A stretch of 39,544 nt of DNA from Gandjariella thermophila (GTDB lineage Bacteria > Actinomycetota > Actinomycetes > Mycobacteriales > Pseudonocardiaceae), in contig NZ_BJFL01000033.1 of NCBI RefSeq assembly GCF_005405885.1, positions 13,909 through 53,452 on the forward strand, in the 5' to 3' direction. The notes beneath the pieces were generated by a model. It saw only the letters and a list, made by a program, of their open reading frames with translations, ran no database searches and was not told the DNA's origin. The translations under genes and the position numbers were made by a program. Below, piece after piece: positions 14,437-22,998 of this stretch. The first letter of the stretch is position 1, and every line of letters begins with the position of its first letter.

Positions 14437-15903
14437 GTGGACACCACCGGCATTCCGCACCCGCCCCGCCGCGTCCCGCTGCTCGGCGACGTACGCGGCG
14501 TCAGCCCGCGCACGCCGGTGCAGGACGCCATCCGGCTCGGCCACGACCTCGGGCCGATCTTCCGCCGCAAGTTCCTCCGCCGGGAGATCGTCTTCGTGAC
14601 CGGCGCGGAGCTGGTCGGCGAGTTGGCCGACGAGTCCCGGTTCGCCAAGCACGTCGGGCTGGGCGTGGAGAACCTGCGGATGATCGGCGGCGACGGGCTG
14701 TTCACCGCGTACAACTGGGAGCCGAACTGGCGGCGGGCGCACGACATCCTGCAGCCCGCCTTCTCGCTGGCCGCCATGCGGGACTACCACCAGACCATGC
14801 TCGACGTGGCCCGCGAACTGATCGGCTGCTGGGACGCGCGGGTGGGCGGCGCGCCGGTGGACGTGGCCGCCGACATGACCCGGATGACGCTGGAGACCAT
14901 CGGCCGCACCGGGTTCGGTTACGAGTTCGGCTCCTTCCAGCGGGACGAGCCGCACCCGTTCGTGGCGGCGATGGTCCGCGTGCTCCGCTACGCGCAGCAG
15001 CTGAACTTCCGGCTGCCGGTGATCGGGCGGCTGCGGGAGCGGGAGGCGGCCCGGCAGAACGCCATCGACGTCGAATCGATGAACGCGGTGGTGGACGAGG
15101 TGGTCGCGGCGCGGCGGGCGAGCGGCGACACCAGCACCAGAGACCTGCTCGGGCTGATGCTGAACCAGGTTCACCCGGACACCGGCGAGGCGCTGGATCC
15201 GGTGAACATCCGCCGGCAGGTGATCACCTTCCTGGTCGCCGGGCACGAGACCACCTCGGGCGCGCTGTCCTTCGCGCTGTACTACCTGGCCAACCACCCC
15301 GAGGTGCTGGCGAGGGCGCAGGCCGAGGTGGACGAGATGTGGGGCGACGTCGCCGACCCCGAGCCGACGTTCAAGGAGGTCACCAAGCTCCGCTACGTGC
15401 GCAGGGTGCTGGACGAGGCGCTGCGGCTGTGGCCGACCGCCCCCGGCTTCTCCCGGGAGGCCAGGGAGGACACCGTGCTCGGCGGCCGGTACCCGATGCG
15501 CCGGGGTGACTGGGTGATCGTGCTGATTCCCGGGCTGCACCGGGATCCCGCGGTGTGGGGGCCGGACCCGGACGCCTTCGACCCGGACCGGTTCGCCCCC
15601 GGCCGCGCCAGGCAGCGGCCGGCGCACGCGTACAAGCCGTTCGGCACCGGGGAGCGGGCGTGCATCGGGCGGCAGTTCGCGGTGCACGAGGCCACCCTGG
15701 TGCTCGGCCTGCTGCTGCACCGTTACCACCTGCGGTCCGACCCGGCCTACCGGCTGCGGGTCGCCGAACTGCTCACGCTCAAGCCGGAGGGCTTCGCGCT
15801 GCGGCTGGAGCGGCGCCGCCCGGCGGCCCACCCGGTCGGGATAGGCTCCCCCGGGTGGTCGACGAAGGCGTTGTCCTCCAACACACCTCACGGATCGCGG
15901 TGA
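14437..15903 (+). CDS. Cytochrome P450, CYP102-like heme domain without reductase
   Basis: This is a 488-residue P450. AGHETTS (residues 268-274) is the oxygen-activating I-helix motif, Glu327 and Arg330 are the ExxR pair, and FGTGERACIG (402-411) carries the heme-ligating Cys409. The overall sequence (IFRRKFLRREIVFVTG, GDGLFTAYNWEPNWRRAHDIL, PAFSLAAMRDYH) follows the heme domain of fatty-acid hydroxylases of the BM3 type. The protein stops after that domain, so it needs separate redox partners, and none lies in the window. GTG at 14437 follows GGGAGAGG. It is probably the first enzyme of the neighbouring oxidative set, acting on fatty acids or alkanes in the cytoplasm. Confidence 0.88.
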   Translation: MDTTGIPHPPRRVPLLGDVRGVSPRTPVQDAIRLGHDLGPIFRRKFLRREIVFVTGAELVGELADESRFAKHVGLGVENLRMIGGDGLFTAYNWEPNWRRAHDILQPAFSLAAMRDYHQTMLDVARELIGCWDARVGGAPVDVAADMTRMTLETIGRTGFGYEFGSFQRDEPHPFVAAMVRVLRYAQQLNFRLPVIGRLREREAARQNAIDVESMNAVVDEVVAARRASGDTSTRDLLGLMLNQVHPDTGEALDPVNIRRQVITFLVAGHETTSGALSFALYYLANHPEVLARAQAEVDEMWGDVADPEPTFKEVTKLRYVRRVLDEALRLWPTAPGFSREAREDTVLGGRYPMRRGDWVIVLIPGLHRDPAVWGPDPDAFDPDRFAPGRARQRPAHAYKPFGTGERACIGRQFAVHEATLVLGLLLHRYHLRSDPAYRLRVAELLTLKPEGFALRLERRRPAAHPVGIGSPGWSTKALSSNTPHGSR

Positions 15904-17111
15904 CGCTGCGGGAGAACACCGCGGAGCTGACCGCCGAGCTGATCGAGCGGTACGAGCGCGACATTCCCCCGCTGCGCGACGACGAGCGGATGATGGCCCT
16001 GCTCTCCTCCAGCGTGTTCCAGAACCTGGAGACGGCAATGTCCATTCTGGAACACAGCATCGACATCGAGGAGACGGAGGCCCCCGCGGCCGCGAACGAG
16101 TACGCCCGCCGGCTGGCCCAGCGCGGCGTGTCCGTGGTGGACCTGATCCGCGCCTACCACATCGGGCAGACCGCGGTGGTGGAGCGACTGCTGGCCGAGG
16201 CCGAGCGGCAGATCGAGGACCGCGCCACGGTGACCGCGGTGATGCGGCACCTGGTGGACATGAGCTTCGGCTACATCTACCGGGTCACCAAGCAGGTGGT
16301 GACGGCGTACGAGGACGAGCGGGACCGGTGGCTGCGCGGCCGCAGCGCGGTGCGCGCGGCGCGGGTGCGGGCGGTGCTGGACGGCGACGGGGTGGACGTG
16401 GACGCCGGCCAGGCCGCTCTCGGGTACCGGCTGCGCGGCACGCATCTGGGCCTGGTCGCCTGGCAGGCCGAGCGGCCCGAACCCCAGGACGCCCTCGCCG
16501 GGCTGGAGCGGTTGGCCGCCGCGGTCGCCGAGGCCGCCGGCTGCACCGGCCCGCCGCTGTTCGTGCCGTGTGACGAGGCCAGCGCGTGGGTGTGGCTGCC
16601 GCTGGCCGAGCCGGCGCTGCCGGCGCGGGAGGTGTTCGAGCGGGCGGTGGCCGACACCGGCGGCGGCATCCGGGTCGCCGTGGGCGAACCCGGCCGGGAG
16701 CTGGCCGGGTTCCGCCGCACCCACCGGCAGGCGCTGCGGGTGCAGGCGCTCGGCCTGGCCGCCGGGCCGGAGTGCGACCCGGTGATGTGCTTCGCCGAGG
16801 TCGGGTCGGTGGCCCTGATGGTCTCCGACATCGACTCGGCGCGGGCGTGGGTGGCCGACACGCTCGGCGCGCTGGCCACCGACGACGCCCACCACGCCCG
16901 GTTGCGGGAGACGCTGCGGGTGTTCCTGGCCGAGGGCAGCAGCTACACCGCGGCGGCGGCGCGGCTGGTGATGCACAAGAACTCGGTGCAGTACCGGGTG
17001 CGCAAAGCCGAGGAACTACTCGGCCGCGACATCGCCGCCAACCGTCTCGACCTCGAGGTCGCCCTGGCACTGTGCCGGTGGCTGGGCTCCGCCGTGCTTC
17101 CCACCGGTTAA
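15900..17111 (+). CDS. PucR/CdaR-type transcriptional regulator
   Basis: The protein is 403 residues long if it starts at GTG 15900, which overlaps the P450 stop (GTGA). A GTG at 15855 in the same frame would add 15 residues. The first 150 residues are helical (ENTAELTAELIERYERDIP, VVDLIRAYHIGQTAVVERLL). A middle GGDEF-like degenerate domain covers about residues 170-300. The end holds the PucR helix-turn-helix (LRVFLAEGSSYTAAAARLVMH, then NSVQYRVRKAEELLGRD). Co-transcription with the P450 suggests it controls this oxidative cluster or reports its product. The inducer is unknown. Confidence 0.85.
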   Translation: MTLRENTAELTAELIERYERDIPPLRDDERMMALLSSSVFQNLETAMSILEHSIDIEETEAPAAANEYARRLAQRGVSVVDLIRAYHIGQTAVVERLLAEAERQIEDRATVTAVMRHLVDMSFGYIYRVTKQVVTAYEDERDRWLRGRSAVRAARVRAVLDGDGVDVDAGQAALGYRLRGTHLGLVAWQAERPEPQDALAGLERLAAAVAEAAGCTGPPLFVPCDEASAWVWLPLAEPALPAREVFERAVADTGGGIRVAVGEPGRELAGFRRTHRQALRVQALGLAAGPECDPVMCFAEVGSVALMVSDIDSARAWVADTLGALATDDAHHARLRETLRVFLAEGSSYTAAAARLVMHKNSVQYRVRKAEELLGRDIAANRLDLEVALALCRWLGSAVLPTG

Positions 17112-17201
17112 CGGGTTTCGTTCTTTCGGACCAGCGACGCCGATCAACCTTGGGTCGCCGGCACGAGGTGGACGCCGGTCGCCCGCTCGTAGCCTCCGGG
17201 C

Positions 17202-18557
17202 ATGGCGGAGCGTGGTGACCCGACCGGCCGCACGGCCACCTACTGCGTGATCGGCGCCGGCAGCAGCGGGCTGGCCGCGGTGAAGAACCTCCGGCAGTAC
17301 GGCTTCGACGTGGAGTGCCTGGAACGCGCCGAGGACGTCGGCGGGAACTGGAACTTCGGCGGGCCGACCAGCCGGGTGTACGCCAGCACGCACGTCATCT
17401 CCAGCAAGCCGTTCACCCAGTACCCGGACTTCCCGATGCCGGACCGCTGGCCGGACTACCCGCACCACAGCCAACTGCACGCCTACTTCCGCCGCTACGC
17501 CGAACACTTCGACCTGCTCCGGCACATCCGCTTCGGCCACGAGGTGGTCGACCTGCGGCCGGTGGACGGCGCGGCGGCGTGGCAGGTCACCGTGCGCACC
17601 GCGGACGGCGTCGAGGAGACCCGGCACTACGCCGGCGTGGTGATCGCCAACGGGCACAACTGGCAGCCCAAGTGGCCGCGTTACGACGGCGAGTTCGCCG
17701 GGGAACTGCTGCACTCCATGCACTACAAGGGACCGGATGTGCTGCGCGGCAAGCGGGTGCTGGTGGTCGGCGGCGGCAACACCGGGTGCGACGTGGCCGT
17801 GGAGGCAGCCCAGCACGCCGACCGGGCGCTGCACTCCACCCGCCGCGGCTACTGGTACGTCCCCAAGTTCACCTTCGGCCGGGCCAGCGACCAGGTGAAC
17901 GACCTGCTCATCGGGCTGCGGGTGCCGCGCCGGCTGCGGCAGTGGCTGTTCCGCGCCACGCTGCGGGCCACCGTCGGCGACCTCACCCGGTTCGGCCTGC
18001 CCGAGCCGGACCACGACATCCTGGAGACCCACCCGATCGTCAACAGCCTGCTCGTCTACCACCTCGGGCACGGCGACATCACGCCAAAACCCGACGTGCG
18101 GCGATTCGACGGCTACCGGGTCACCTTCGCCGACGGCAGCGAGGACGAGGTGGACATGGTGCTGTGCTGCACCGGCTATCTGGCCACTGTGGACTTCCTG
18201 GCCGACCCGCAGCGGCTGAACTGGGACGGCGACCGCTTCCACCTGTACCAGCACGTGTTCACGCCGCGGCACGACAACCTGTTCGTCGCCGGGCTGATCC
18301 AGCCGGACAGCGGCCAGTTCACCATCGCGCACTGGCAGACGGTGGCCATCGCGGAGTTCCTCCGCGCCCGCGAGCGCGCACCGCACGCCGTCCGGGAGTT
18401 CCTGGAGACCGCGCGGCGGAAGCTGGACCACCGCTACACCGCCGGCGTCGACTACGCCGACACCACCCGGCACTACTACGAGATCGCCCACCACGACTAC
18501 GTGCGTGGCCTGGAACGCACCATCAACCGGCTCCGGAGGGCTGCGTGCACAAGGTGA
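17202..18557 (+). CDS. Flavin-containing monooxygenase
   Basis: This is a 451-residue class B flavoprotein. GAGSSG at residues 18-23 is the FAD-binding Rossmann motif. The FMO fingerprint reads FAGELLHSMHY, and VVGGGNTGCD just after it is the NADP-binding motif. CCTGYLA near residue 325 is the usual second signature. The Tyr in place of Trp-Pro in the fingerprint favours an FMO over a type I Baeyer-Villiger enzyme. It would insert oxygen into a heteroatom or a ketone. Its end overlaps the hydrolase gene by 13 bases, so the two products are made together, consistent with oxygenation followed by ester cleavage. Confidence 0.88.
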   Translation: MAERGDPTGRTATYCVIGAGSSGLAAVKNLRQYGFDVECLERAEDVGGNWNFGGPTSRVYASTHVISSKPFTQYPDFPMPDRWPDYPHHSQLHAYFRRYAEHFDLLRHIRFGHEVVDLRPVDGAAAWQVTVRTADGVEETRHYAGVVIANGHNWQPKWPRYDGEFAGELLHSMHYKGPDVLRGKRVLVVGGGNTGCDVAVEAAQHADRALHSTRRGYWYVPKFTFGRASDQVNDLLIGLRVPRRLRQWLFRATLRATVGDLTRFGLPEPDHDILETHPIVNSLLVYHLGHGDITPKPDVRRFDGYRVTFADGSEDEVDMVLCCTGYLATVDFLADPQRLNWDGDRFHLYQHVFTPRHDNLFVAGLIQPDSGQFTIAHWQTVAIAEFLRARERAPHAVREFLETARRKLDHRYTAGVDYADTTRHYYEIAHHDYVRGLERTINRLRRAACTR

Positions 18558-19372
18558 GGGCCTACCGGCCGCTGGAGTGGGCGTTGCCGCCCCGGCCGGT
18601 GGAGCGCGAGGTGATCAGCCGGCTGCCGGACACCGAAACCGGCCGGCCGCCGCTGCTGTTCGTGCACGGCATGCGGCACGCCGCGGCCTGCTTCGACGAG
18701 CACTGGCTGCGCCACGCCGCCGAGCGCGGTTTCCCCGCGCACGCGGTGAGCCTGCGCGGCCACGGCGGCAGCGGCGGGCGGGACCTGCTGCGCCGCGCCA
18801 CCCTGCGCGACTACGTGCACGACGTCATCCAGACCGCCGTCGCCCTGCCCCGCCAACCGGTCCTCATCGGACACTCGATGGGCGGCCTGGTGGTGGCCAT
18901 GGCGCTGGCCCGCTACCCGGCGCTGGGCGGGGTGCTCGTCGCCCCGGTGGCGGTGGACCACGGGCTCGGCTCCGCGCTCGCGCTCGGCCGGCACGGCCCG
19001 CTCGCGCTGCTGCGCGGGCTCGCCGGCCGCACCGTCCCGCTCCGCCCGGAGTGGCTGTTCGCGCAGCTCGATGGGGACACCGCCACCCGCCACATGGCCG
19101 GCCTCGGCGACGAGTCGCCGCTGGCGCAGTACCAGATGATCCTGCACGGACCACCGGGCCGGCCACTGGGCGGGGCGCCCGTCCTGGTCGTGGGCGCCGG
19201 CGAGGATCGGCTCGTCCCGGCCGGGGACGTGCGCCGCACCGCCCGTTACTACGGCACCGAACCGGTGTTCCACCGCGGCTTCGGGCACGACCTGATGCTC
19301 GAGACGCGCTGGCGGGAGCCGCTCGACCAGATCCTTTCCTGGGTGGCGGAACTGCCCCAGGTCACCCGGTGA
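18545..19372 (+). CDS. Alpha/beta hydrolase
   Basis: This is a 275-residue alpha/beta hydrolase fold protein, starting at GTG 18545 inside the end of the monooxygenase gene. LLFVHGMRHAAACF holds the oxyanion-hole HG motif, and GHSMGGL is the nucleophile elbow with Ser. VVGAGEDRLVP carries the acid and GFGHDLMLE the catalytic His. The complete triad and normal length argue for an active esterase or lipase. Translational coupling to the monooxygenase suggests that it cleaves an ester made upstream. The substrate is unknown. Confidence 0.87.
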   Translation: MHKVRAYRPLEWALPPRPVEREVISRLPDTETGRPPLLFVHGMRHAAACFDEHWLRHAAERGFPAHAVSLRGHGGSGGRDLLRRATLRDYVHDVIQTAVALPRQPVLIGHSMGGLVVAMALARYPALGGVLVAPVAVDHGLGSALALGRHGPLALLRGLAGRTVPLRPEWLFAQLDGDTATRHMAGLGDESPLAQYQMILHGPPGRPLGGAPVLVVGAGEDRLVPAGDVRRTARYYGTEPVFHRGFGHDLMLETRWREPLDQILSWVAELPQVTR

Positions 19373-19456
19373 TCCGGAATACCGGGTGGTGGGGGGCGAT
19401 GCGGCGCAACTCGGTGTCCGGGGCGTCCGGGCCCACGCCGCCGATCTGTTCTCATT

Positions 19457-19515
19457 CGAGAGCACCGCTCTCGCCGAGCAGGGAGAAGATAGTCGAGGGT
19501 CAAGAGCACTGCTCT
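19457..19515. promoter_or_regulatory. Pair of TetR-type operators upstream of the second TetR gene
   Basis: CGAGAGCACCGCTCTCG (19457-19473) is a 7-bp inverted repeat with a 3-base centre. AGAGCACTGCTCT (19503-19515) repeats its core 44 bp further on, 34 bases before the ATG. The two sites differ only at the centre of the core. They are the likely autoregulatory binding sites of the TetR protein at 19550. Confidence 0.7.
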
Positions 19516-19549
19516 CGAAAACGAGCAGCGATCCGATAAACTGCGGCGC

Positions 19550-20257
19550 ATGAACGCCAGCCGGACGGCCCGCGAACGGGCCAGGGCGGAACTGTCCCGG
19601 GAGATCAGGGACGAGGCACGGCGCCAGCTCGCGGTCACCGGGGCGGACGGCCTGTCCCTCCGCGCGGTGGCCCGCGAGCTGGGGATGGTGTCCTCCGCGC
19701 TGTACCGCTACTACCCCAGCCGGGACGACCTGCTCACCGCGCTGATCATCGACGCCTACGACGCGCTCGGCGCGGCCGCCGAATCGGCGGCCGCCGCCGT
19801 GGACTCCGCGGACTTCCGTGGCCGGTGGCGGGCGATCACCACCGCGGTGCGGGAATGGGCGCGGGCGCACCGGTACGAGTACGCCCTGATCTACGGCTCC
19901 CCGGTGCCCGGCTACCGCGCACCAGAGGACACCGTCGCCCCGGCCAGCAGGGTGGCGCTCGCCCTGGTCGCGGTGCTGCGGGACGCCTGGCAGGCCGGGG
20001 CGGTGCGGCCCGCCCCGCCCGAACGGCCGCTGTCCGAGCCGCTTTCCGCGCAGGTCCAGACGCTCGCCGCGGCGATCGCCCCGGAGCTACCCGGTCCGGT
20101 GCTCGCCCGGGCGCTGATCGCCTGGACGCAGCTCTTCGGCATGGTCAGCTTCGAACTGTTCGGGCAACTCGTCGGCGACGTCGACCCGAGCGACGAGTTC
20201 TTCGCCCACGCCGTCGACCACATGGCCGACTTCGTCGGGCTCCCAGCCGAAACGTAG
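19550..20257 (+). CDS. TetR family regulator (WHG-type C-terminal domain)
   Basis: This is a 235-residue protein. The amino-terminal helix-turn-helix covers residues about 12-60 (LSREIRDEARRQLAVTGADG, SLRAVARELGMVSSALYRYY). The carboxy-terminal domain has the TetR_C_33/WHG look (FRGRWRAITTAVREWARAHRYEYALIYG, with a later WTQLFGMVSFELFG). The gene lies alone, facing the end of the thiolase gene, and is preceded by two AGAGCACYGCTCT sites. Those sites are unlike the TACTCGCGAGTA boxes of the fatty-acid genes, so it is probably not their regulator. The effector is unknown. Confidence 0.88.
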   Translation: MNASRTARERARAELSREIRDEARRQLAVTGADGLSLRAVARELGMVSSALYRYYPSRDDLLTALIIDAYDALGAAAESAAAAVDSADFRGRWRAITTAVREWARAHRYEYALIYGSPVPGYRAPEDTVAPASRVALALVAVLRDAWQAGAVRPAPPERPLSEPLSAQVQTLAAAIAPELPGPVLARALIAWTQLFGMVSFELFGQLVGDVDPSDEFFAHAVDHMADFVGLPAET

Positions 20258-20279
20258 GTCGCCGACCCGGCCGAGGGCA

Positions 20280-21581
20280 TCATGCCTCGAGGATCGCGGT
20301 GACGCCCTGGCCGCCGGCGGCGCAGATGGAGATCAGACCACGGCCGCCGCCGCGCTCGTGCAGCAGCTTGGCCAGGGTGGCCACGATCCGGCCGCCGGTC
20401 GCCGCGAACGGGTGGCCCACCGCCAGCGAGGAGCCGTTGACGTTGAGCCTGTCCCGGTCGATCGCGCCGAGCGGGGCGTCCAGGCCCAGCCGACCCTTGC
20501 AGAACGCCGGGTCCTCCCACGCCTTGAGGGTGGCCAGCACCTGCGAGGCGAACGCCTCGTGGATCTCGTAGCGGTCGAAGTCCGAAAGGGACAGTCCGGC
20601 GCGGGCCAGCATCCGGGGCACCGCGTAGACCGGGGCCATCAGCAGCCCCTCCCGCTTGCCTCCCCGGGACTCCGCACCGTGCACGAAGTCCACCGCCGCG
20701 GTCTCGCTGTGGGTGAGGTGGGCGAGCACCGGGAGCCCGCGCTGCTCGGCCCACTCGTCGCTGGCCAGCAGCACCACCGCGGCGCCGTCGGTGAGCGGGG
20801 TGGAGTTGCCCGCGGTCATGGTCGCCTCCGGCCCGCTGCCGAACACCGGCCGGAGCTTCGCCAGCTTCTCCGCGGTGGAGTCCGGCCGCAGGTTGGTGTC
20901 CCGCTCGACGCCGCGGAACGGCGTCAGCAGGTCGGTGAAGAAGCCGCGGTCGTAGGCGGCGGCCAGGTTGCGGTGGCTGGCGGCGGCCAGTTCGTCCTGC
21001 TCCTCCCGGCCGATCCCCCATTCCAGCGCGGTGATCGCGGCGTGCTCGCCCATGGACAGCCCGGTGCGCGGCTCCCCGTTGCGCGGGATCTCCGGCACGA
21101 TGTGGCCCGGCCGCAGCTTGGCGGCCGCCCGCAGCCGCTCGCCCAGCGTCCTCGCGCGGTAGAGCTCCAGCAGGATGGTGCGCAGCCGCTCGTTGACGCC
21201 GATCGGCGCGTCGCTGGCGGTGTCCACCCCGCCGGCCACGCCGACCTCGATCTGCCCGAGCGCGATCTTGTTGGCCACCTGCAGGATGGCCTGCAAACCG
21301 GTGCCGCAGGCCTGCTGGATGTCGTAGGCCGGGGTTTCCGGCGCCAGCCGGCTGCCCAGCACGCATTCCCTGGTGAGGTTGAAGTCCCGGCTGTGCTTGA
21401 GCACCGCGCCGGCGGCGACCTCGCCCAGCCGCTCCCCGGCCAGGCCGAACCGGTCAACCAGGCCGTCCAGCGCGGCGGTGAGCATGTCCTGGTTGGACGC
21501 CGTCGCGTAGGGGCCGTTCGAACGCGCGAACGGAATGCGGTTCCCGCCCACGACTGCCACGGGACGACCGTGCGTCGCCAT
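20280..21581 (-). CDS. fadA2: Thiolase (acetyl-CoA C-acyltransferase, FadA2/FadI-like)
   Basis: This 433-residue thiolase would cleave 3-ketoacyl-CoA with CoA in beta-oxidation. Cys92 in QQACGTG is the acyl-accepting nucleophile. EIHEAFA, then VGHPFAATGGR with the active His, and CAAGGQG with the second Cys near the end complete the active site. The length matches trifunctional-type FadI/FadA2 enzymes. It diverges from the fabG4-htdX pair, the same order and orientation as fadA2, fabG4 and Rv0241c in Mycobacterium tuberculosis. Two palindromic operators lie 14 and 30 bases from its ATG. The symbol is by synteny and similarity. Confidence 0.9.
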   Translation of the reverse strand: MATHGRPVAVVGGNRIPFARSNGPYATASNQDMLTAALDGLVDRFGLAGERLGEVAAGAVLKHSRDFNLTRECVLGSRLAPETPAYDIQQACGTGLQAILQVANKIALGQIEVGVAGGVDTASDAPIGVNERLRTILLELYRARTLGERLRAAAKLRPGHIVPEIPRNGEPRTGLSMGEHAAITALEWGIGREEQDELAAASHRNLAAAYDRGFFTDLLTPFRGVERDTNLRPDSTAEKLAKLRPVFGSGPEATMTAGNSTPLTDGAAVVLLASDEWAEQRGLPVLAHLTHSETAAVDFVHGAESRGGKREGLLMAPVYAVPRMLARAGLSLSDFDRYEIHEAFASQVLATLKAWEDPAFCKGRLGLDAPLGAIDRDRLNVNGSSLAVGHPFAATGGRIVATLAKLLHERGGGRGLISICAAGGQGVTAILEA

Positions 21582-21594
21582 CTGGTCCTCCTAC

Positions 21595-21623
21595 CTACTC
21601 GCGAGTAGTCTTACTGGCGAGTA
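21595..21623. promoter_or_regulatory. Operator pair in the fadA2/fabG4 divergent promoter
   Basis: TACTCGCGAGTA at 21596-21607 lies within a perfect 14-bp palindrome (21595-21608). TACTGGCGAGTA at 21612-21623 has one change. The start-to-start distance is 16 bp, the same as in the pair at 23871-23898. They are probably bound by one TetR-type repressor not encoded in the window. Confidence 0.75.
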
Positions 21624-21645
21624 GGATACGACTGGGAAGGCGGAC

Positions 21646-22989
21646 ATGACAGATCGGTACCTGCGATTCGCCAACTCCGGGCTCGGCGGCGTCCTGGTGC
21701 GCCGGCTCGGACTGCCCAACCCCACCCCGCTGCGCCGTTACCAGCCCGGGCAGCCTGTGGTCGACGGCCCGGTGCTGCTCGGTGGGGCACCCGGCGGGCG
21801 GCTCGTCGACCCGGTCGGCGCAGTGCTCAAGGCGGTACAGGCCGACGTGCGCACCGGCTCCGGAGCCGGCTCCGGAGAACGCCTCGGTGCGCTGGTCTTC
21901 GACGCCACCGGCATCGGCGGCAGCGAGCAACTGGCCGAGCTGTACGAGTTCTTCCACCCGGTGATCCGCAACCTGCGGAGCTGCGCCCGGGTGCTGGTGC
22001 TGGGAACCCCGCCGGAGGACTGCACCGAGCCCGGCGAGGCCGTCGCGCAGCGCGCGCTGGAGGGCTTCGTCCGCACGGTCGGCAAGGAACTCAGGCGCGG
22101 CGCCACCGCCCAGCTCTGCTACGTGGCCCGCGGCGCGGAGCACGCCGTCGAGTCCACCCTGCGGTTCCTGCTGTCCGCGAAATCGGCGTACGTGTCCGGA
22201 CAGGTGGTCCGGGTGGGCGCCGCCGAGGTGACCGAGCCGGCCGAATGGGAACGGCCTCTCGACGGGAAGGTGGCCCTGGTCACCGGCGCGTCCCGGGGGA
22301 TCGGCGAGGCCATCGCCGAGGTCCTCGGCCGGGACGGGGCGCACGTGGTCTGCCTGGACGTGCCCGCGCAGGAGGCGGAACTCGCCAGGGTCGCCGAGCG
22401 GGTCGGCGGCTCGACGCTGCTGCTCGACATCACCGCCGAGGACGCCCCGGAGAGGCTGGTCGAGGAACTGCGCGCCCGGCACGGCGGCGTGGACGTGGTG
22501 GTGCACAACGCCGGCATCACCCGGGACAAGACGCTCGGCCGGATGGACCGGAAGCGGTGGGACGCGGTGCTCGCCGTCAACCTGACCAGCCAGGAGCGGA
22601 TCACCGAGCGGCTGCTGGCCACCGAGACGCTGCGCCCCGGCGGCCGGATCGTCGGCGTGTCCTCGATGTCCGGGATCGCCGGCAACGTGGGGCAGAGCAA
22701 CTACGCCACCTCGAAGGCCGGTGTGATCGGCACGGTGCGGGCGCTGGCGCCGAAGCTCGCCGAGCAGGCCGGGACGATCAACGCGGTGGCGCCCGGGTTC
22801 ATCGAGACCCGGATGACCGCGGCCATCCCGCTGACCATCCGCGAGTTCGGCCGGCGAGCGAACAGCCTGTCCCAGGGCGGGCTGCCGGTGGACGTGGCGG
22901 AGACCGTCGCCTGGTTCGCCAACCCGGCCTCGGCCGGCGTGAACGGCAACGTGGTCCGGGTGTGCGGGCAGAGCCTGATCGGCGCCTGA
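21646..22989 (+). CDS. fabG4: High-molecular-weight 3-oxoacyl-ACP/CoA reductase
   Basis: This is a 447-residue two-domain reductase. Residues 1-205 form the flavodoxin-like amino-terminal domain that marks the high-molecular-weight FabG group. Residues about 206-447 are the short-chain dehydrogenase domain: KVALVTGASRGIGEA binds the NAD(H), HNAG follows, and VSSMSGIAGN with SNYATSKAG supplies the Ser-Tyr-Lys active site. The family reduces or oxidises 3-ketoacyl chains with NADH preference. It is first in a run with htdX and diverges from fadA2, as in mycobacteria. A GGGAAGG ribosome site precedes ATG 21646. Confidence 0.9.
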   Translation: MTDRYLRFANSGLGGVLVRRLGLPNPTPLRRYQPGQPVVDGPVLLGGAPGGRLVDPVGAVLKAVQADVRTGSGAGSGERLGALVFDATGIGGSEQLAELYEFFHPVIRNLRSCARVLVLGTPPEDCTEPGEAVAQRALEGFVRTVGKELRRGATAQLCYVARGAEHAVESTLRFLLSAKSAYVSGQVVRVGAAEVTEPAEWERPLDGKVALVTGASRGIGEAIAEVLGRDGAHVVCLDVPAQEAELARVAERVGGSTLLLDITAEDAPERLVEELRARHGGVDVVVHNAGITRDKTLGRMDRKRWDAVLAVNLTSQERITERLLATETLRPGGRIVGVSSMSGIAGNVGQSNYATSKAGVIGTVRALAPKLAEQAGTINAVAPGFIETRMTAAIPLTIREFGRRANSLSQGGLPVDVAETVAWFANPASAGVNGNVVRVCGQSLIGA

Positions 22990-22998
22990 GGGGGCTTC

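Noticed and set aside
17202-18557. The flavin monooxygenase as a type I Baeyer-Villiger monooxygenase
   Set aside because: The fingerprint reads FAGELLHSMHY, without the Trp-Pro/Asp end that marks that class, so the general FMO call is safer.
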